Shown: positions 8,352 to 17,148, numbered from the stretch's first letter. The stretch: DNA of 64,000 nt from an uncultured Vicinamibacterales bacterium (GCA_958295905.1 OY282382.1:2194001-2258000), one strand, 5' to 3'. Notes: generated from the sequence alone by a model not told the origin. Program-made: numbers and translations.

Positions 8352-9800
8352 TCAGACCGCCGCCAGAACCGGCGGCCGGCGTCGCCGGCACCCGGTGGCC
8401 TGCTCGAAGGCGTGGGCGAGCTGCAGCACCCCCAGATCGTCGTAGGGGCGCCCGACGATCTGCAGCCCCACCGGAAGACCGGCCGGCGTGAACCCGCACG
8501 GCACCGAGATGGCGGGATGGCCCGTCGCGCTGATGAGATAGCACGACTTCATCCAGTCGAGATAGGTGGGCAGGGTCTCGCCGGCGATCTCCGTCACGTA
8601 CGGCTGGTCGACGTCGAACGGCGCGACCTGGGCCACCGTCAGCGCCAGGAAGTCGTGCTCGGCGAACCAGGCGCGGAGGCGGCGATGGAGGGCGGCGCGC
8701 CGGCGTTCCGCCTCGGCGATCTGCGATCCGCCCAGGGCGCGGCCCGCCTCGATGTTCCAGACCACGGTGTCTTTCAGCAGTCCGGGATGACTGTCCAGGA
8801 TCGGTCCGAACGCGAGGTCGAAGTACCAGGCGCGCCAAGTCGTGAAGACCTCGTGGGCGCCGTCGAGGTCGGGGGCGCTCTCCTCGGTTACGCAGCCGAG
8901 GCTCTCGAGCGCGGCCCGGCCGCCGTCGAGGACCGCCAGCACCTCGGGCGCCACCGGCAGGGCGCCGAGGTCGGGCGACCATCCGATGCGGACGCCGGCG
9001 GGATCGCGCTCGAGGGCGCGGCTCGTGGCGGCGGGGGGCACGGTCAGCGACAGCGGCGCCCGCGGGTCGGGGCCCGCGATGGCATCGAAGAGCAAGGCGA
9101 CGTCGGCCACGGTGCGGGCCATCGGGCCGTGGACGTGGAACGAGAACCACGGGGCGGCGCTGGGCCAGCGCGGCACCCGGCCCGACGACGGGCGGAACCC
9201 GACGACGTTGCAGAAACTGGCGGGGTTGCGGAGAGAGCCCCCGAAGTCGCTGCCGTCGGCGATCGGCGCCATGCCGGTGGCGAGGGCGACGGCGGCGCCG
9301 CCGCTGCTGCCGCCGCACGTCTTCGTCAGGCCGTAGGGGTTGCGGGTCGCGCCGAACACCTCGTTGAAGGTCTGCGAGCCGGCGCCCAGCTCCGGCGTGT
9401 TGGTCTTGCCGAGGGTGATCGCGCCGGCCCGCCGCTCGCGCTCGACGATGAGGGCGGTCTCGTCCGGCACGTGGTGCTCGAACACGCGGCTCCCGAACGT
9501 GGTGCGGATGCCCGCGGTGACGAACAGGTCCTTGTGGGCGACGGGGAGGCCGTGCAGGGGGCCGACGCCGCGGCCCGCCGCGAGGGCCGCATCCGCGGCG
9601 TCGGCCGCCTCGAGGGCGGCCTCGGGCACGCAGGTGACGATGGCGTTGACCTGAGGATTGATCCGGTCGTAGCGGGCGAGGTGCGACTGCATGACCTCGC
9701 GCGCGGACACCGCCCGGCCGCGGATCAGCGCCGCGAGGCGGCCCGCCGTCAGGTCGCACAGGTCGCCGGCCGGATCGGACGTGCGGTCGGGCATCGGCAT
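8352..9800 (-). CDS. Amidase (amidase signature family)
   Basis: A 482-residue enzyme starting at MPMPDRTSDPAGD; the open frame extends further upstream but without similarity. The amidase signature is complete. The catalytic lysine is in LPVAHKDLFVTAG (about residue 83), the Gly/Ser-rich loop is TCGGSSGGAAVALATGM with the cis-Ser, and the nucleophile Ser is in ADGSDFGGSLRNPASFC. The C-terminal GHPAISVPCGFTPAGLPVGL is typical. These enzymes hydrolyse amide bonds of diverse small molecules. It resembles stand-alone amidases rather than GatA, since no gatB or gatC lies nearby. Neighbours are unrelated to it. Confidence 0.9.
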   Translation of the reverse strand: MPMPDRTSDPAGDLCDLTAGRLAALIRGRAVSAREVMQSHLARYDRINPQVNAIVTCVPEAALEAADAADAALAAGRGVGPLHGLPVAHKDLFVTAGIRTTFGSRVFEHHVPDETALIVERERRAGAITLGKTNTPELGAGSQTFNEVFGATRNPYGLTKTCGGSSGGAAVALATGMAPIADGSDFGGSLRNPASFCNVVGFRPSSGRVPRWPSAAPWFSFHVHGPMARTVADVALLFDAIAGPDPRAPLSLTVPPAATSRALERDPAGVRIGWSPDLGALPVAPEVLAVLDGGRAALESLGCVTEESAPDLDGAHEVFTTWRAWYFDLAFGPILDSHPGLLKDTVVWNIEAGRALGGSQIAEAERRRAALHRRLRAWFAEHDFLALTVAQVAPFDVDQPYVTEIAGETLPTYLDWMKSCYLISATGHPAISVPCGFTPAGLPVGLQIVGRPYDDLGVLQLAHAFEQATGCRRRRPPVLAAV

Positions 9801-10130
9801 GCCAGTGTACACGCCCGGCCGCGCGGGACGCTCCGGGGCCTCCGGGGTACTCCGGGGTCTGGCTGTTGCCGAACGCGTGAAAGCGATCGATTCGAGCCGG
9901 GCGCCGACCCCAAGATGTTGTGGTGGCCGGGCATCGTTCAACCGACAGCTTCGGCATGCGCTCGCCGGCGTCAAGGCGCGTCGCGTCGCTCCGCCCCCGC
10001 GTCGCGTCGCTCTCGGCCTTGACGGCGGCTCCGCGCACGCCTGTCCAGACTGGGCATTATCGGACGATGCCCCGACCCTGACCCCCTGCATGTTGTGGTC
10101 GACGACCTGTCCAGATTGATGCACCTCGGG

Positions 10131-10310
10131 TGTGCACGTCAAGAAAGTGAGACGGCGCCGTTGGGGGGTATCCGGCGCGGGCGGCCCCGAGGCGCCCCAT
10201 CGCGTCGAAGCCCGAAAGGCCCGTTCGGAGGGCATCCAAGCCGGGAACGGGATCGGAATCGCCAATCTGGCAGCGACAGGGCGGTCGTCTCACAAATCTG
10301 ACGTGCACCC
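10131..10310 (+). mobile_element. About 180-bp MITE-like repeat, family B copy 1
   Basis: The terminal inverted repeats are GTGCACGTCAAGAAAGTGAG at the left and the complement of GTGCACGTCAGATTTGTGAG at the right. A 10-base direct repeat, GCACCTCGGG, flanks it at 10121-10130 and 10311-10320, consistent with a target-site duplication. Related copies lie at 20433 and 44944 (the latter inverted). No coding capacity. Confidence 0.8.
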
Positions 10311-10334
10311 GCACCTCGGGCGACGGTTGACACT

Positions 10335-10440
10335 GGCCGCCCGTGGGCGACACCCGCGTTGCGCCGAGACCCGCGGGGCGCGGGCGGGCGGCAGGGCCGC
10401 AGGGGCGGCAAGGCGTGACGAGGGAGGCTGCTGCGCGACC
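10335..10440 (+). repeat. Degenerate family D repeat
   Basis: It shares with copies at 41268 and 60993 an ordered set of blocks: ACCCGCGT, CCGAGA followed by a G-rich run, GGCGGGC, and AGGCGTGACGAGGG. Divergence is high, so this is a tentative member. Confidence 0.4.
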
Positions 10441-10476
10441 CTGCGTTCGCGTTGGGAGTTTCGCGGGCGCGAACTC

Positions 10477-11085
10477 CTACGGCGCAAGCCCCCCGGATCC
10501 GCCGGCGCCGTTCGAGCCCGGCTGGCGCGGCTGTCCGTGCCACGCCGAGACCCACGCGGTGCCCAGCCGCGCCCACGCGCTGGTGGCGTGGGCGGCCCAG
10601 AGGGTCGGTTGCAGGGCCCAGTGGGCGACCTGGGCCGGGCCGGCCTCCCGCCGGGTGTAGGCGACGGCCTGCTTCGGCGGCGAGAGCAGGGCCTCGCCCA
10701 CCAGCACCTCCCGGTCCTCCTGGTTGACGCACACGGTCTTCAGCCGTATCCGGTTGCGGTCCGTCAGCCGCTCCACCACCTCGACACGCGCGGTGATGCG
10801 GTCGCCGAAGTAGACAGGCCGGGTGAACGCGATCTGCTGGCCGACGTAGATGCAGCCGGGGCCCGGAAGCCGCGTGCCCAGCACGGCCGAGATCAGGGCC
10901 GCCGTCCACATGCCGGGCACGATCGGTTTCTCGAACCGGGTCGAGGCGGCGTACTCGTAGTCCCGGTGAATGGGGTTGTGGTCGCCGATGGAGTCGATGA
11001 ACTCCGCCACGTCCCCGGCGGTGGCGACGCGGGTCAGCTCCGCGCTGTCGCCGATGGCCATGTCCTGCAGTGGGCGTCCCCGCAT
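10477..11085 (-). CDS. phaJ: MaoC-type (R)-specific enoyl-CoA hydratase (PhaJ-like)
   Basis: Start MRGRPLQDMAIGD (11085) gives 202 residues. The hot-dog domain spans about residues 8-150, with the hydratase motif FIDSIGDHNPIH (Asp and His catalytic) near 30-41 and the FEKPIVPGMWTAALISAVLG helix. This family converts trans-2-enoyl-CoA to (R)-3-hydroxyacyl-CoA, the monomer for PHA synthesis. Placement downstream of PhaE/PhaC supports that role. The last 50 residues are a Trp/Ala-rich tail not part of the fold. It could instead be a generic MaoC dehydratase; context favours PhaJ. Confidence 0.75.
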   Translation of the reverse strand: MRGRPLQDMAIGDSAELTRVATAGDVAEFIDSIGDHNPIHRDYEYAASTRFEKPIVPGMWTAALISAVLGTRLPGPGCIYVGQQIAFTRPVYFGDRITARVEVVERLTDRNRIRLKTVCVNQEDREVLVGEALLSPPKQAVAYTRREAGPAQVAHWALQPTLWAAHATSAWARLGTAWVSAWHGQPRQPGSNGAGGSGGLAP

Positions 11086-11161
11086 CCGTCTCAGGTCCCT
11101 CTGGGCGCGCGCCGGGGTGCCGGAGCCGCCGGGAGTAGTCGTACGGCGAAAGAACAACCTA

Positions 11162-11782
11162 TCACGCCGACCGCTTCGGCGTCTTCCCGGCGGCGGTCCC
11201 GCCCGTCTGCCGGCGGATCGGGCGGGGCCGCTTGGGCTGGTCATTCGCCGCCGCCGACGCCGGTGCGGGCGGCGGCGGGGTCCCCAGGGCGTCGAGCTTG
11301 TCCTCCAGCGTCTCGAGCCGGTCTTCGAGGTCCATCATCTGTCGCGACAGGCCGATCACCTGGTCGCGGGACGGCAGTCCGAGCGCGTCGACGGCGGCCT
11401 TGCCGGAGCGCTCCGCCGCCTGCCGGGCCTTGCCCTGGACGGTCAGGAACTGGTCGAGGGTCCGGCCCAAGGCTTCCGCGAACGCCTCGGTCCGCATGGC
11501 CTGCTCGAGGGCCCGGCTCCAGGCCGCGATCCAGTCGTCGAGGAACTGCTTCCACTGGGCGAGCACCTGGGGGTCGACGGGTCCCGCCCCCGGGAACGGG
11601 ACCGAGCCCGTCGGACCGAGGTTCGAGAACTGCCGCCAGAACTGCGCCGGGTCGGGCGGGGGCGGCGCCTGGCCCTGGCCCGCCATCTGCTGGACCGCCT
11701 TCATCCACGCGTCGGCGCCGGCTTCCACCTGCTTCCGCCACATCGCGAACAGGTCGTCGCGGTCCGAAGTGGGGTCTGCCAT
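11162..11782 (-). CDS. phaE: PHA synthase subunit PhaE-like
   Basis: A 206-residue, helix-rich protein with WRKQVEAGADAWMKAV at the N-terminus, a long amphipathic region and a final coiled coil (MMDLEDRLETLEDKLDALG) followed by a Pro/Lys-rich tail. PhaE subunits of class III synthases are poorly conserved, and this one is shorter than the typical 350 residues. It is called PhaE mainly because it begins 25 bases after a class III PhaC on the same strand. A phasin is the alternative. Confidence 0.65.
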   Translation of the reverse strand: MADPTSDRDDLFAMWRKQVEAGADAWMKAVQQMAGQGQAPPPPDPAQFWRQFSNLGPTGSVPFPGAGPVDPQVLAQWKQFLDDWIAAWSRALEQAMRTEAFAEALGRTLDQFLTVQGKARQAAERSGKAAVDALGLPSRDQVIGLSRQMMDLEDRLETLEDKLDALGTPPPPAPASAAANDQPKRPRPIRRQTGGTAAGKTPKRSA

Positions 11783-11807
11783 CTCGATCTCCCTGCGGCG
11801 CAGGCGG

Positions 11808-12905
11808 TCAGGAACGCGCTCCGAGCCAGCTCGCCACGTGCGGCCAGCAGTCGCGGGATGCGCTCCGCCCCGCGATGAGCGAAATGTGCCCGCCGGGCAG
11901 TTCCATGTACTTCTTGTCCCGGCTGCCGACGAGGTCGACGAGCGCCTTCACCCCCGGGGGCGGCGCGATGTTGTCCTCCCGGGCCCCGACCACCAGCAGG
12001 GGACAGGTGATGCTCTCGAGGTCGACCGGCCGTCCGTTGAGCCGCAGCGTGCCCTGGGCGAGGCGGTTCTCCTGGTAGAAGTCGGTGACCCACTGCCGGA
12101 AGAACTCGCCCGGAAACGGCACGTACTCGGAGGCCCACTTCTGCAGCGCCTTGTAGCCTTCGAGATAGCGGTCGTTCCAGGCGTTCCACCACAGGTTGAG
12201 TCCGGTGCTGAGGTCCATGGTGGGGCGGAGCAGCTTGAAGCCGAGCTGCACCATCTCGGCCGGCATCTGTCCCAGGGTGTCGACCAGCTTGTCGACGTCG
12301 AAGTGCCGGCGGTCGAGCCAGCAGCCGAACAGCCCGGCGTCCTCGAAGTCGATGGGGCCGGCGAGGTTGACGAGGTTCCGGACCGGGAAGTCGGGGTGGC
12401 TGCCGAGGAAGCTGACCGCGAGCGGCGACCCCATGCAGTAGCCCACCACCGAGCAGGCGTCGGCGTCCGCGTCGGCCAGCAGCTTCCGCCCCATGCGGGG
12501 CAGGATGCGGGTGGCGCAGTCCGCGAACGTCAGATGGTCGTCCTCGGGGCCGAAGACCCCCCAGTCGAGCAGATAGAACGGGAACCCCTGCCCGGCCATG
12601 TACCCGATGAAGCTGGACTGGGGCAGGAGATCGAAGACGGTGGGGCGGCTGATGCCGAGGTTCGGCACGAAGAGCACCGGGGTGTCGTAGCGGGCCGTGC
12701 CCTCGTAGCGGTACAGGCGCGCCTTGTGCTTGCGATAGACCTCGCGGCGGGGGCTCTGCGCGACGGCCGGCTCGTTGGACTCGGCCACGAGCTCGCCGAT
12801 GTTGCGGACGCGCTGAATCGTGCGCTCGAACTCGGTCTGCCAAGCCGACCAAGCGTTCGCGTCGCTGGGGGGGGGCTGCGCCGACATGCCGGTCATCTCC
12901 TCCAC
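11808..12905 (-). CDS. phaC: Class III poly(R)-hydroxyalkanoate synthase, PhaC
   Basis: At 365 residues it is the length of class III PhaC. The lipase-like box GYCMGS carries the nucleophile Cys157; Asp311 in GAREDNIAPP and His340 in LPGGHISLIAG complete the triad, close to the C149/D302/H331 spacing known for Allochromatium PhaC. VLFVPNLGISRPTVFDL and FYLLDWGVFG are also typical. It polymerises (R)-3-hydroxyacyl-CoA at the granule surface with PhaE. It lies in a minus-strand run between a phasin and PhaE, so a shared transcript is likely. Start MEEMTG is one of three close methionines. Confidence 0.93.
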   Translation of the reverse strand: MEEMTGMSAQPPPSDANAWSAWQTEFERTIQRVRNIGELVAESNEPAVAQSPRREVYRKHKARLYRYEGTARYDTPVLFVPNLGISRPTVFDLLPQSSFIGYMAGQGFPFYLLDWGVFGPEDDHLTFADCATRILPRMGRKLLADADADACSVVGYCMGSPLAVSFLGSHPDFPVRNLVNLAGPIDFEDAGLFGCWLDRRHFDVDKLVDTLGQMPAEMVQLGFKLLRPTMDLSTGLNLWWNAWNDRYLEGYKALQKWASEYVPFPGEFFRQWVTDFYQENRLAQGTLRLNGRPVDLESITCPLLVVGAREDNIAPPPGVKALVDLVGSRDKKYMELPGGHISLIAGRSASRDCWPHVASWLGARS

Positions 12906-12987
12906 GGGGACGAAAGCCGGCGCCGGCCGGATTCGTCATCGAGAAACGGGCGTGGCGACCCGGGCGCCGGGCCGTCACGCCGGGCCG

Positions 12988-13524
12988 CTACGCGGCGGTC
13001 TTGGCGGCCGGTCTCGTCCCGGCCGTGGTCCGGGTCCCCTTCGGCACCGCGTCGGCCGCGCGTTCGGTCCACATCTGCGCCCACGCCGACTGGGCCGCGC
13101 TGACCTGCTCGACCGACTCCTGCCACGCCGCGAACAGCTTCTGGTTCTCGTCGTCGATGGTGCCCAGCATCTTCACCGGCACCGCCTTGCGGACCATGCC
13201 GAAGTAGCTCTCCCAGAGCTCGCTTTGGGCCTCGGTCCAGCGGGTGCTCAGGGCCTGGGTCTGCTCGGCCCAGTCCAGCAGATCCCGGGGAACGCCGGGG
13301 ACGGCCGACGCGCTGTCGGCGACGCTGCGAATCACCGCCTTCTGCGTCTCGATACTGTTCTTGACGGCCGCTTCCCAGGTGTCGACGGCCTTGCGCCAAG
13401 TCTCGGCGAGCTGGGCCTGTCCGGCCTGCTGCTCCGTCGCCTCGGCCCAGCCGCTCCACAGTTTCTTCTGGGTGTCCGTCCACGCCTGCAGCATGTCGTC
13501 GGTCTGCTTGGTCCAGTTGATCAT
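12988..13524 (-). CDS. Phasin-like granule protein
   Basis: Start MINWTKQTDDML (13524) is preceded by GAGGAGAATCCC, a strong ribosome-binding site; the longer frame upstream is not needed. The 178-residue product is almost entirely amphipathic helix with many Trp and Gln (KKLWSGWAEATEQQAGQAQL) and ends in a Lys/Ala-rich tail, the composition of phasins that coat PHA granules. It sits between the HTH regulator and phaC. The 183 bases upstream contain the only AT-rich pocket of the locus (about 13640-13670), a likely promoter or operator. Confidence 0.75.
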   Translation of the reverse strand: MINWTKQTDDMLQAWTDTQKKLWSGWAEATEQQAGQAQLAETWRKAVDTWEAAVKNSIETQKAVIRSVADSASAVPGVPRDLLDWAEQTQALSTRWTEAQSELWESYFGMVRKAVPVKMLGTIDDENQKLFAAWQESVEQVSAAQSAWAQMWTERAADAVPKGTRTTAGTRPAAKTAA

Positions 13525-13639
13525 GGGATTCTCCTCGAAAACGAACAACGCGAGCCTGGAGCCGGTGTCCGTGCGCGGCGCCCATTCTGCCCCGCGCGGG
13601 GTCCCGGCCCGATTGAGCGACGCGGGGATGGTAACCGGA

Positions 13640-13672
13640 TATGCTAACTTTTGCAAGCAGTAATTTTCGGCG
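13640..13672 (-). promoter_or_regulatory. AT-rich promoter/operator candidate upstream of the phasin gene
   Basis: In a GC-rich locus this 30-base AT-rich patch includes TGCTTGCAAAAGTTAGCA on the minus strand, with TGCT and AGCA arms. It lies about 120-150 bases before the phasin start and just after the HTH regulator gene, a common position for a PHA-responsive repressor site. I could not fit a convincing -35/-10 pair. Confidence 0.35.
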
Positions 13673-13707
13673 AGGGCCGGCGAGGGTCCCCGCCCGACGT
13701 CCCGGCG

Positions 13708-14070
13708 TCACTCGGCGGCGTCGTTCACCTTGCGGAACGACTCGTACATCTCGACGAGCATCTCGCGCTGGCGGGCCGACAGGTAGGGGTCGCGGCGCAC
13801 CGCCTCGACGACGTCGCCCGCCTCGCCGTTCGACGGGTCGAGGATGCCCGCCTGGGCGTACAGGGTCTCGGCGGACAGCTCCAAGCCGTCGGCGAGGGCC
13901 TTGAGGACGAAGCTGCTCGGGTTCCGGAGCCCGCGCTCGATCTGGCTGAGATAGGCGTTCGAGATGCCGCACACGTCGGCGAGCTGGCGGACCGACAGAT
14001 GTCCCAGCTCGCGCTGGCGGCGGATGAACTCGCCGAGGCCGAGGTCGGGACCGGAACGCTTGGCGGACAT
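13708..14070 (-). CDS. XRE-type HTH regulator, probably of PHA genes
   Basis: A 120-residue protein with a lambda-repressor-like HTH at about residues 13-68: FIRRQRELGHLSVRQLADVC, then GISNAYLSQIERGLRNPS. A short helical C-terminal part follows (LSARQREMLVEMYESFRKV). It lies between phaB and the phasin gene on the same strand, so local control of granule genes is likely. Its first 25 codons and start region are present twice because of a 119-bp tandem duplication; the upstream copy is a dead-end stub. DNA target unknown. Confidence 0.82.
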   Translation of the reverse strand: MSAKRSGPDLGLGEFIRRQRELGHLSVRQLADVCGISNAYLSQIERGLRNPSSFVLKALADGLELSAETLYAQAGILDPSNGEAGDVVEAVRRDPYLSARQREMLVEMYESFRKVNDAAE

Positions 14071-14207
14071 GGCGGTCGTCGGCTACATCACCGGTCGGCG
14101 CGCCGGCGGACCGGCAGATGTCCCGGCCCGCGCCGGCGGCGGATGAACTCGCCGAGGCCGAGGTCGGGACCGGAACGCTTGGCGGACATGGCGGTCGTCG
14201 GCTACAT
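13970..14207. repeat. 119-bp tandem duplication across the HTH gene start
   Basis: The segment beginning near GACAGATGTCCC (13995) recurs near GGCAGATGTCCC (14114), with an offset of 119 bases and only a few differences. Copy 1 contains the real start of the HTH gene; copy 2 touches the stop codon of the phaB-like gene and holds a truncated copy of the HTH start. Confidence 0.85.
14089..14190 (-). pseudogene. Truncated second start of the HTH gene
   Basis: From ATG at 14190 the frame reads MSAKRSGPDLGLGEFIRR, identical to the real regulator, then diverges and stops at about codon 34. It begins 11 bases after the phaB-like stop, so the native spacing was probably phaB followed directly by the regulator. 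It may still be translated as a short peptide. Confidence 0.7.
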
Positions 14208-14942
14208 CTCCAGACCGCCGTTGACGGCCAGGACCGCGCCCGTGATGTACCCCGCCTCGTCCTCGAGCAGGAACCGCACGCAGCGCGCGACCTCCGAAGC
14301 CTGCCCCAGCCGGCCCACCGGGATGCGGCCGATCACGGTGTCGAGGACGGCCTTGGGGACCGAGGCGACCATCTCGGTGTCGATGAACCCGGGGGCGACG
14401 CAGTTGACGGTGATTCCCTTGCGCGCCACCTCGAGTGCGAGGCTCTTGGTGAAGCCGAACTGGCCGGACTTCGACGCGGCGTAGTTCGCCTGTCCGATGT
14501 TGCCGCTCTGGCCGATGACCGAGCTGATGTTGACGATGCGGCCGCTGCCGCGATCGGTCATGTGGTTGAGAACCGCCTTGATCATGTAGAACGCGCCGGA
14601 GAGGTTCACCCGGAGGACCGCGTGCCAGTCGTCGACGGACATCTTCCGCACCGTCTTGTCGACGTTGATGCCCGCGTTGTTGACCAGGAAGTCGATGCGT
14701 CCCTGCTGGTCCAGCACTTCCCGGACCACCCGCGCGCAGGAGTCGGGCTCGGCGACGTTGCCCTGATGCAGCGAGATCGAGCGGCCCTCGGCCCGCAGGC
14801 CGGCCGCGAGCGCTTCCGCGGTCTCCGCCCCCCGGTTGTAGCCGGCCGCGACGTGGGCGCCGGCCTCGGCGAGGCACTGCGTGATGGCCGCGCCGATGCC
14901 GCGGCATCCTCCGGTGACGACGGCGACCTTCCCTGTGAACAT
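14202..14942 (-). CDS. phaB: Acetoacetyl-CoA reductase / SDR (PhaB or FabG type)
   Basis: A complete 246-residue short-chain dehydrogenase: TGGCRGIGAAI nucleotide loop near residue 11, NNAGIN, catalytic Ser in ISSVIG, and YAASKSG with Tyr and Lys. The end GYITGAVLAVNGGLEM is typical. Location beside phasin and PhaC indicates reduction of acetoacetyl-CoA to (R)-3-hydroxybutyryl-CoA with NADPH; FabG (acyl-ACP) activity cannot be excluded by sequence. It heads the regulator-phasin-PhaC run. Confidence 0.85.
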   Translation of the reverse strand: MFTGKVAVVTGGCRGIGAAITQCLAEAGAHVAAGYNRGAETAEALAAGLRAEGRSISLHQGNVAEPDSCARVVREVLDQQGRIDFLVNNAGINVDKTVRKMSVDDWHAVLRVNLSGAFYMIKAVLNHMTDRGSGRIVNISSVIGQSGNIGQANYAASKSGQFGFTKSLALEVARKGITVNCVAPGFIDTEMVASVPKAVLDTVIGRIPVGRLGQASEVARCVRFLLEDEAGYITGAVLAVNGGLEM

Positions 14943-15189
14943 CCTGGTTCCTCCCCCGCCAGCCCGCCCGTGGGACGGCCCCGCCGCAATCCGCCGGCGA
15001 TGCCTCTTGCGCGAACTGCGCCGCCCTCGTCGCCCGGCCCGATGCGCTTCCTGTTCACGCTCGGTGCGGCGCGGGGCTCTGCCGCCGGTGGCGGCGGCGA
15101 CCCGCGAACCGGCCCGAAGCGTAACACGGCCGTCCAGGGGCCCGCGGGCCTCCGGGACGGCCGGTGTCCGCGCCGGCCCGTTCGGGAGG

Positions 15190-17148
15190 TCAGCCGCCGA
15201 AGGCCGCCTCGACGTCCGCCGACGACGACGTATGGGGCGGCGCCGGCAGCGGGCCGGCGTCCATCGCCGGCGGCGGCCCCGTCCGCTCCGGCGCCACGAC
15301 GGCCGGATCGATGCGCAGCACCGCGTATCCGGCGACGGCGCCGGCGCCGAAGCCGGGCGTGAACACGCGGGTCGGGGTCGAGAGCACGCCGTCGCGGACC
15401 GCGTCGTGGATCGCGAGGGGAATGCTCGCGGCCGAGGTGTTGCCGACCCGGGCGATGTTGAAGTACATCCGATCGCGGCTGATGCCCGCCTGCTCGGCCA
15501 GATCGATCACCATCCGCTTGTTGGCTTGGTGCGGGATGATCAGGTCGACCGCGTCGATGAGGGTGCCCGGCCCGCCGTCGGGATGGGGCAGGGCCTGCAG
15601 CTCCCCGATCATCTGTTCGATATAGCGCTTCACGAGCGCCTTGACCTCCGGTCCGTATACCGTGATGTCGCAGCCGAACTCGACGTTCGGCCAGATGATC
15701 GAGTTCACTTGGCTCTCGGGGCCGCTGGCGTAGGTCTGCAGCACGTCCACGTCGCCGGGGGCGCCGTCCGGGGCGGGGCTCACGACGAGAGCGGCGGCGC
15801 CGTCGCCGAAGATCATGCGCGACGTGCGCACGCTGCCCACCTTGTCGGAGAACTTCTCGGCGCAGACCAGCAGGATCGGACGCCGGACCTCCTGCAAGAT
15901 GCGGACGGCGTCCACCAGGCCGTAGGGGAAGCCGGCGCACGCCGCGACGAGGTCGACCGAGGTGTGGGTCTGGAACATGCCGAGCTGTCCGGAGAGCCAC
16001 GTGGCGGCCGAGGGCAGCAGGCGGGTGTTGGTGCAGGTGCAGAAGATGACCGCACCCATCTCCTCCGGCGACCGGCCGGCCCGGTCCAGCGCGCTCACCG
16101 CCGCGTCGAGAGCGAGGTGCTCGAGGCCGCCCTCGGTGTAGCAGCGGCTCTCGATCCCGGTCTTCGCGGCAATCTGCGCCGCGCTCATCGGCGACCAGTT
16201 GGACGCCGAGTTGCGGATGATGTCGTCGTTGGTGCAGAGGAGCTCGCCGCGCCGCACGGCGAGGGCCTCGATGCGGGGTTGCGCCGGGAACTGGGACCGT
16301 ACCCGCACCGGCGCGAGCGGGGTGACCGGCTGCCGCGGCGGCCGGGCCGGGGGCACGCGCGGCCGGCGCGGCGCGCCGTTCTTCACGCGCCGGATGAAGT
16401 CCATCACGTCGGGGGTGCGGGGCTGGTAGACGACCACGACGTCATCGTCCTTCAGGGCCCCCACCGGGGTCAGCCGGGTGTCCGACCGGTCCCACGGATA
16501 CTGGTTGTGCAGGGTCATCGTCCAGCGCCGCAGGGCCTCGAGCTCCGGCACGTTCTCGTGGCAGTCGAGGATGTCTTCCAGGCTGAACCGGGGATAGTCG
16601 GGCTCGAACGATCCGAGTCGATACACCCGTTGAGAGCCGGTGGCGACGGCCTCGGCGACCGTCGGCTTGATGGCCGGCAGGTCGGTCGCATGGTGCCGCT
16701 TGTGGCGAAACACGTCGAAGAGCATTCGGAACAGCTCGTGCTCGACCTCGGCCGACCACGCGGCCGGCAACCGCCGGTAGCGCGACTCGACCGCTGCGAC
16801 CTTGCGTTCGCCGTCCTCCCAGGGCGTCAGCGCCGGGAGGAAGATGTCGTCGCGGCGCCGGGGGACGTCGCGCCACCGGGTCGGCCGCTTCTCGTACATC
16901 GTGATGACGTAGCGGTTCATCCAGAACAGGTGCAGCCCGAGATCGCGCAGCAGCTCGTACCGGTTGGCGTACCCGCGCGATTCCGCCCGCGCCGCGATCT
17001 CCGAGCCGGTCGGCGCCTTGACTTCGAAGTCGCGCCGCACGATGGCCGCGAGGTCCTCGACGGTGTCGATGGACGAGAAGTCCGGTTCGGGAAAGAAGTT
17101 GGACGGGAAGACGAGCCGGCGGTGCGAGTTCACGACAAACGGTTTCAT
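15190..17148 (-). CDS. KAS III-like thiolase-fold enzyme with a 320-residue N-terminal extension
   Basis: A 652-residue protein, about twice the size of FabH. The C-terminal half (about 325-640) is a KAS III/HMG-CoA-synthase-like domain with Cys404 in VAACAGFPYG, His540 in IIPHQANKRM and Asn570 in VGNTSAASIP. The first 320 residues have no family I recognise; they are helical and acidic/aromatic (FWMNRYVITMYEKR) and end in a Pro/Arg-rich linker. It decarboxylatively condenses or transfers acyl chains by family. It lies upstream of the PHA genes on the same strand, 247 bases away, so a link to hydroxyacyl supply is possible but unproven. Confidence 0.8.
   Translation of the reverse strand: MKPFVVNSHRRLVFPSNFFPEPDFSSIDTVEDLAAIVRRDFEVKAPTGSEIAARAESRGYANRYELLRDLGLHLFWMNRYVITMYEKRPTRWRDVPRRRDDIFLPALTPWEDGERKVAAVESRYRRLPAAWSAEVEHELFRMLFDVFRHKRHHATDLPAIKPTVAEAVATGSQRVYRLGSFEPDYPRFSLEDILDCHENVPELEALRRWTMTLHNQYPWDRSDTRLTPVGALKDDDVVVVYQPRTPDVMDFIRRVKNGAPRRPRVPPARPPRQPVTPLAPVRVRSQFPAQPRIEALAVRRGELLCTNDDIIRNSASNWSPMSAAQIAAKTGIESRCYTEGGLEHLALDAAVSALDRAGRSPEEMGAVIFCTCTNTRLLPSAATWLSGQLGMFQTHTSVDLVAACAGFPYGLVDAVRILQEVRRPILLVCAEKFSDKVGSVRTSRMIFGDGAAALVVSPAPDGAPGDVDVLQTYASGPESQVNSIIWPNVEFGCDITVYGPEVKALVKRYIEQMIGELQALPHPDGGPGTLIDAVDLIIPHQANKRMVIDLAEQAGISRDRMYFNIARVGNTSAASIPLAIHDAVRDGVLSTPTRVFTPGFGAGAVAGYAVLRIDPAVVAPERTGPPPAMDAGPLPAPPHTSSSADVEAAFGG

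Larger units (their letters stand above)
9801..10476. other. Gene-free region with two repeat elements
   Basis: No gene is seen. From 9830 to 9870 there is a short run of CTCCGGGG units. A family B inverted-repeat element occupies 10131-10310 and a degenerate family D copy about 10335-10440. The open frames here are antisense or repeat artefacts. Confidence 0.6.
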
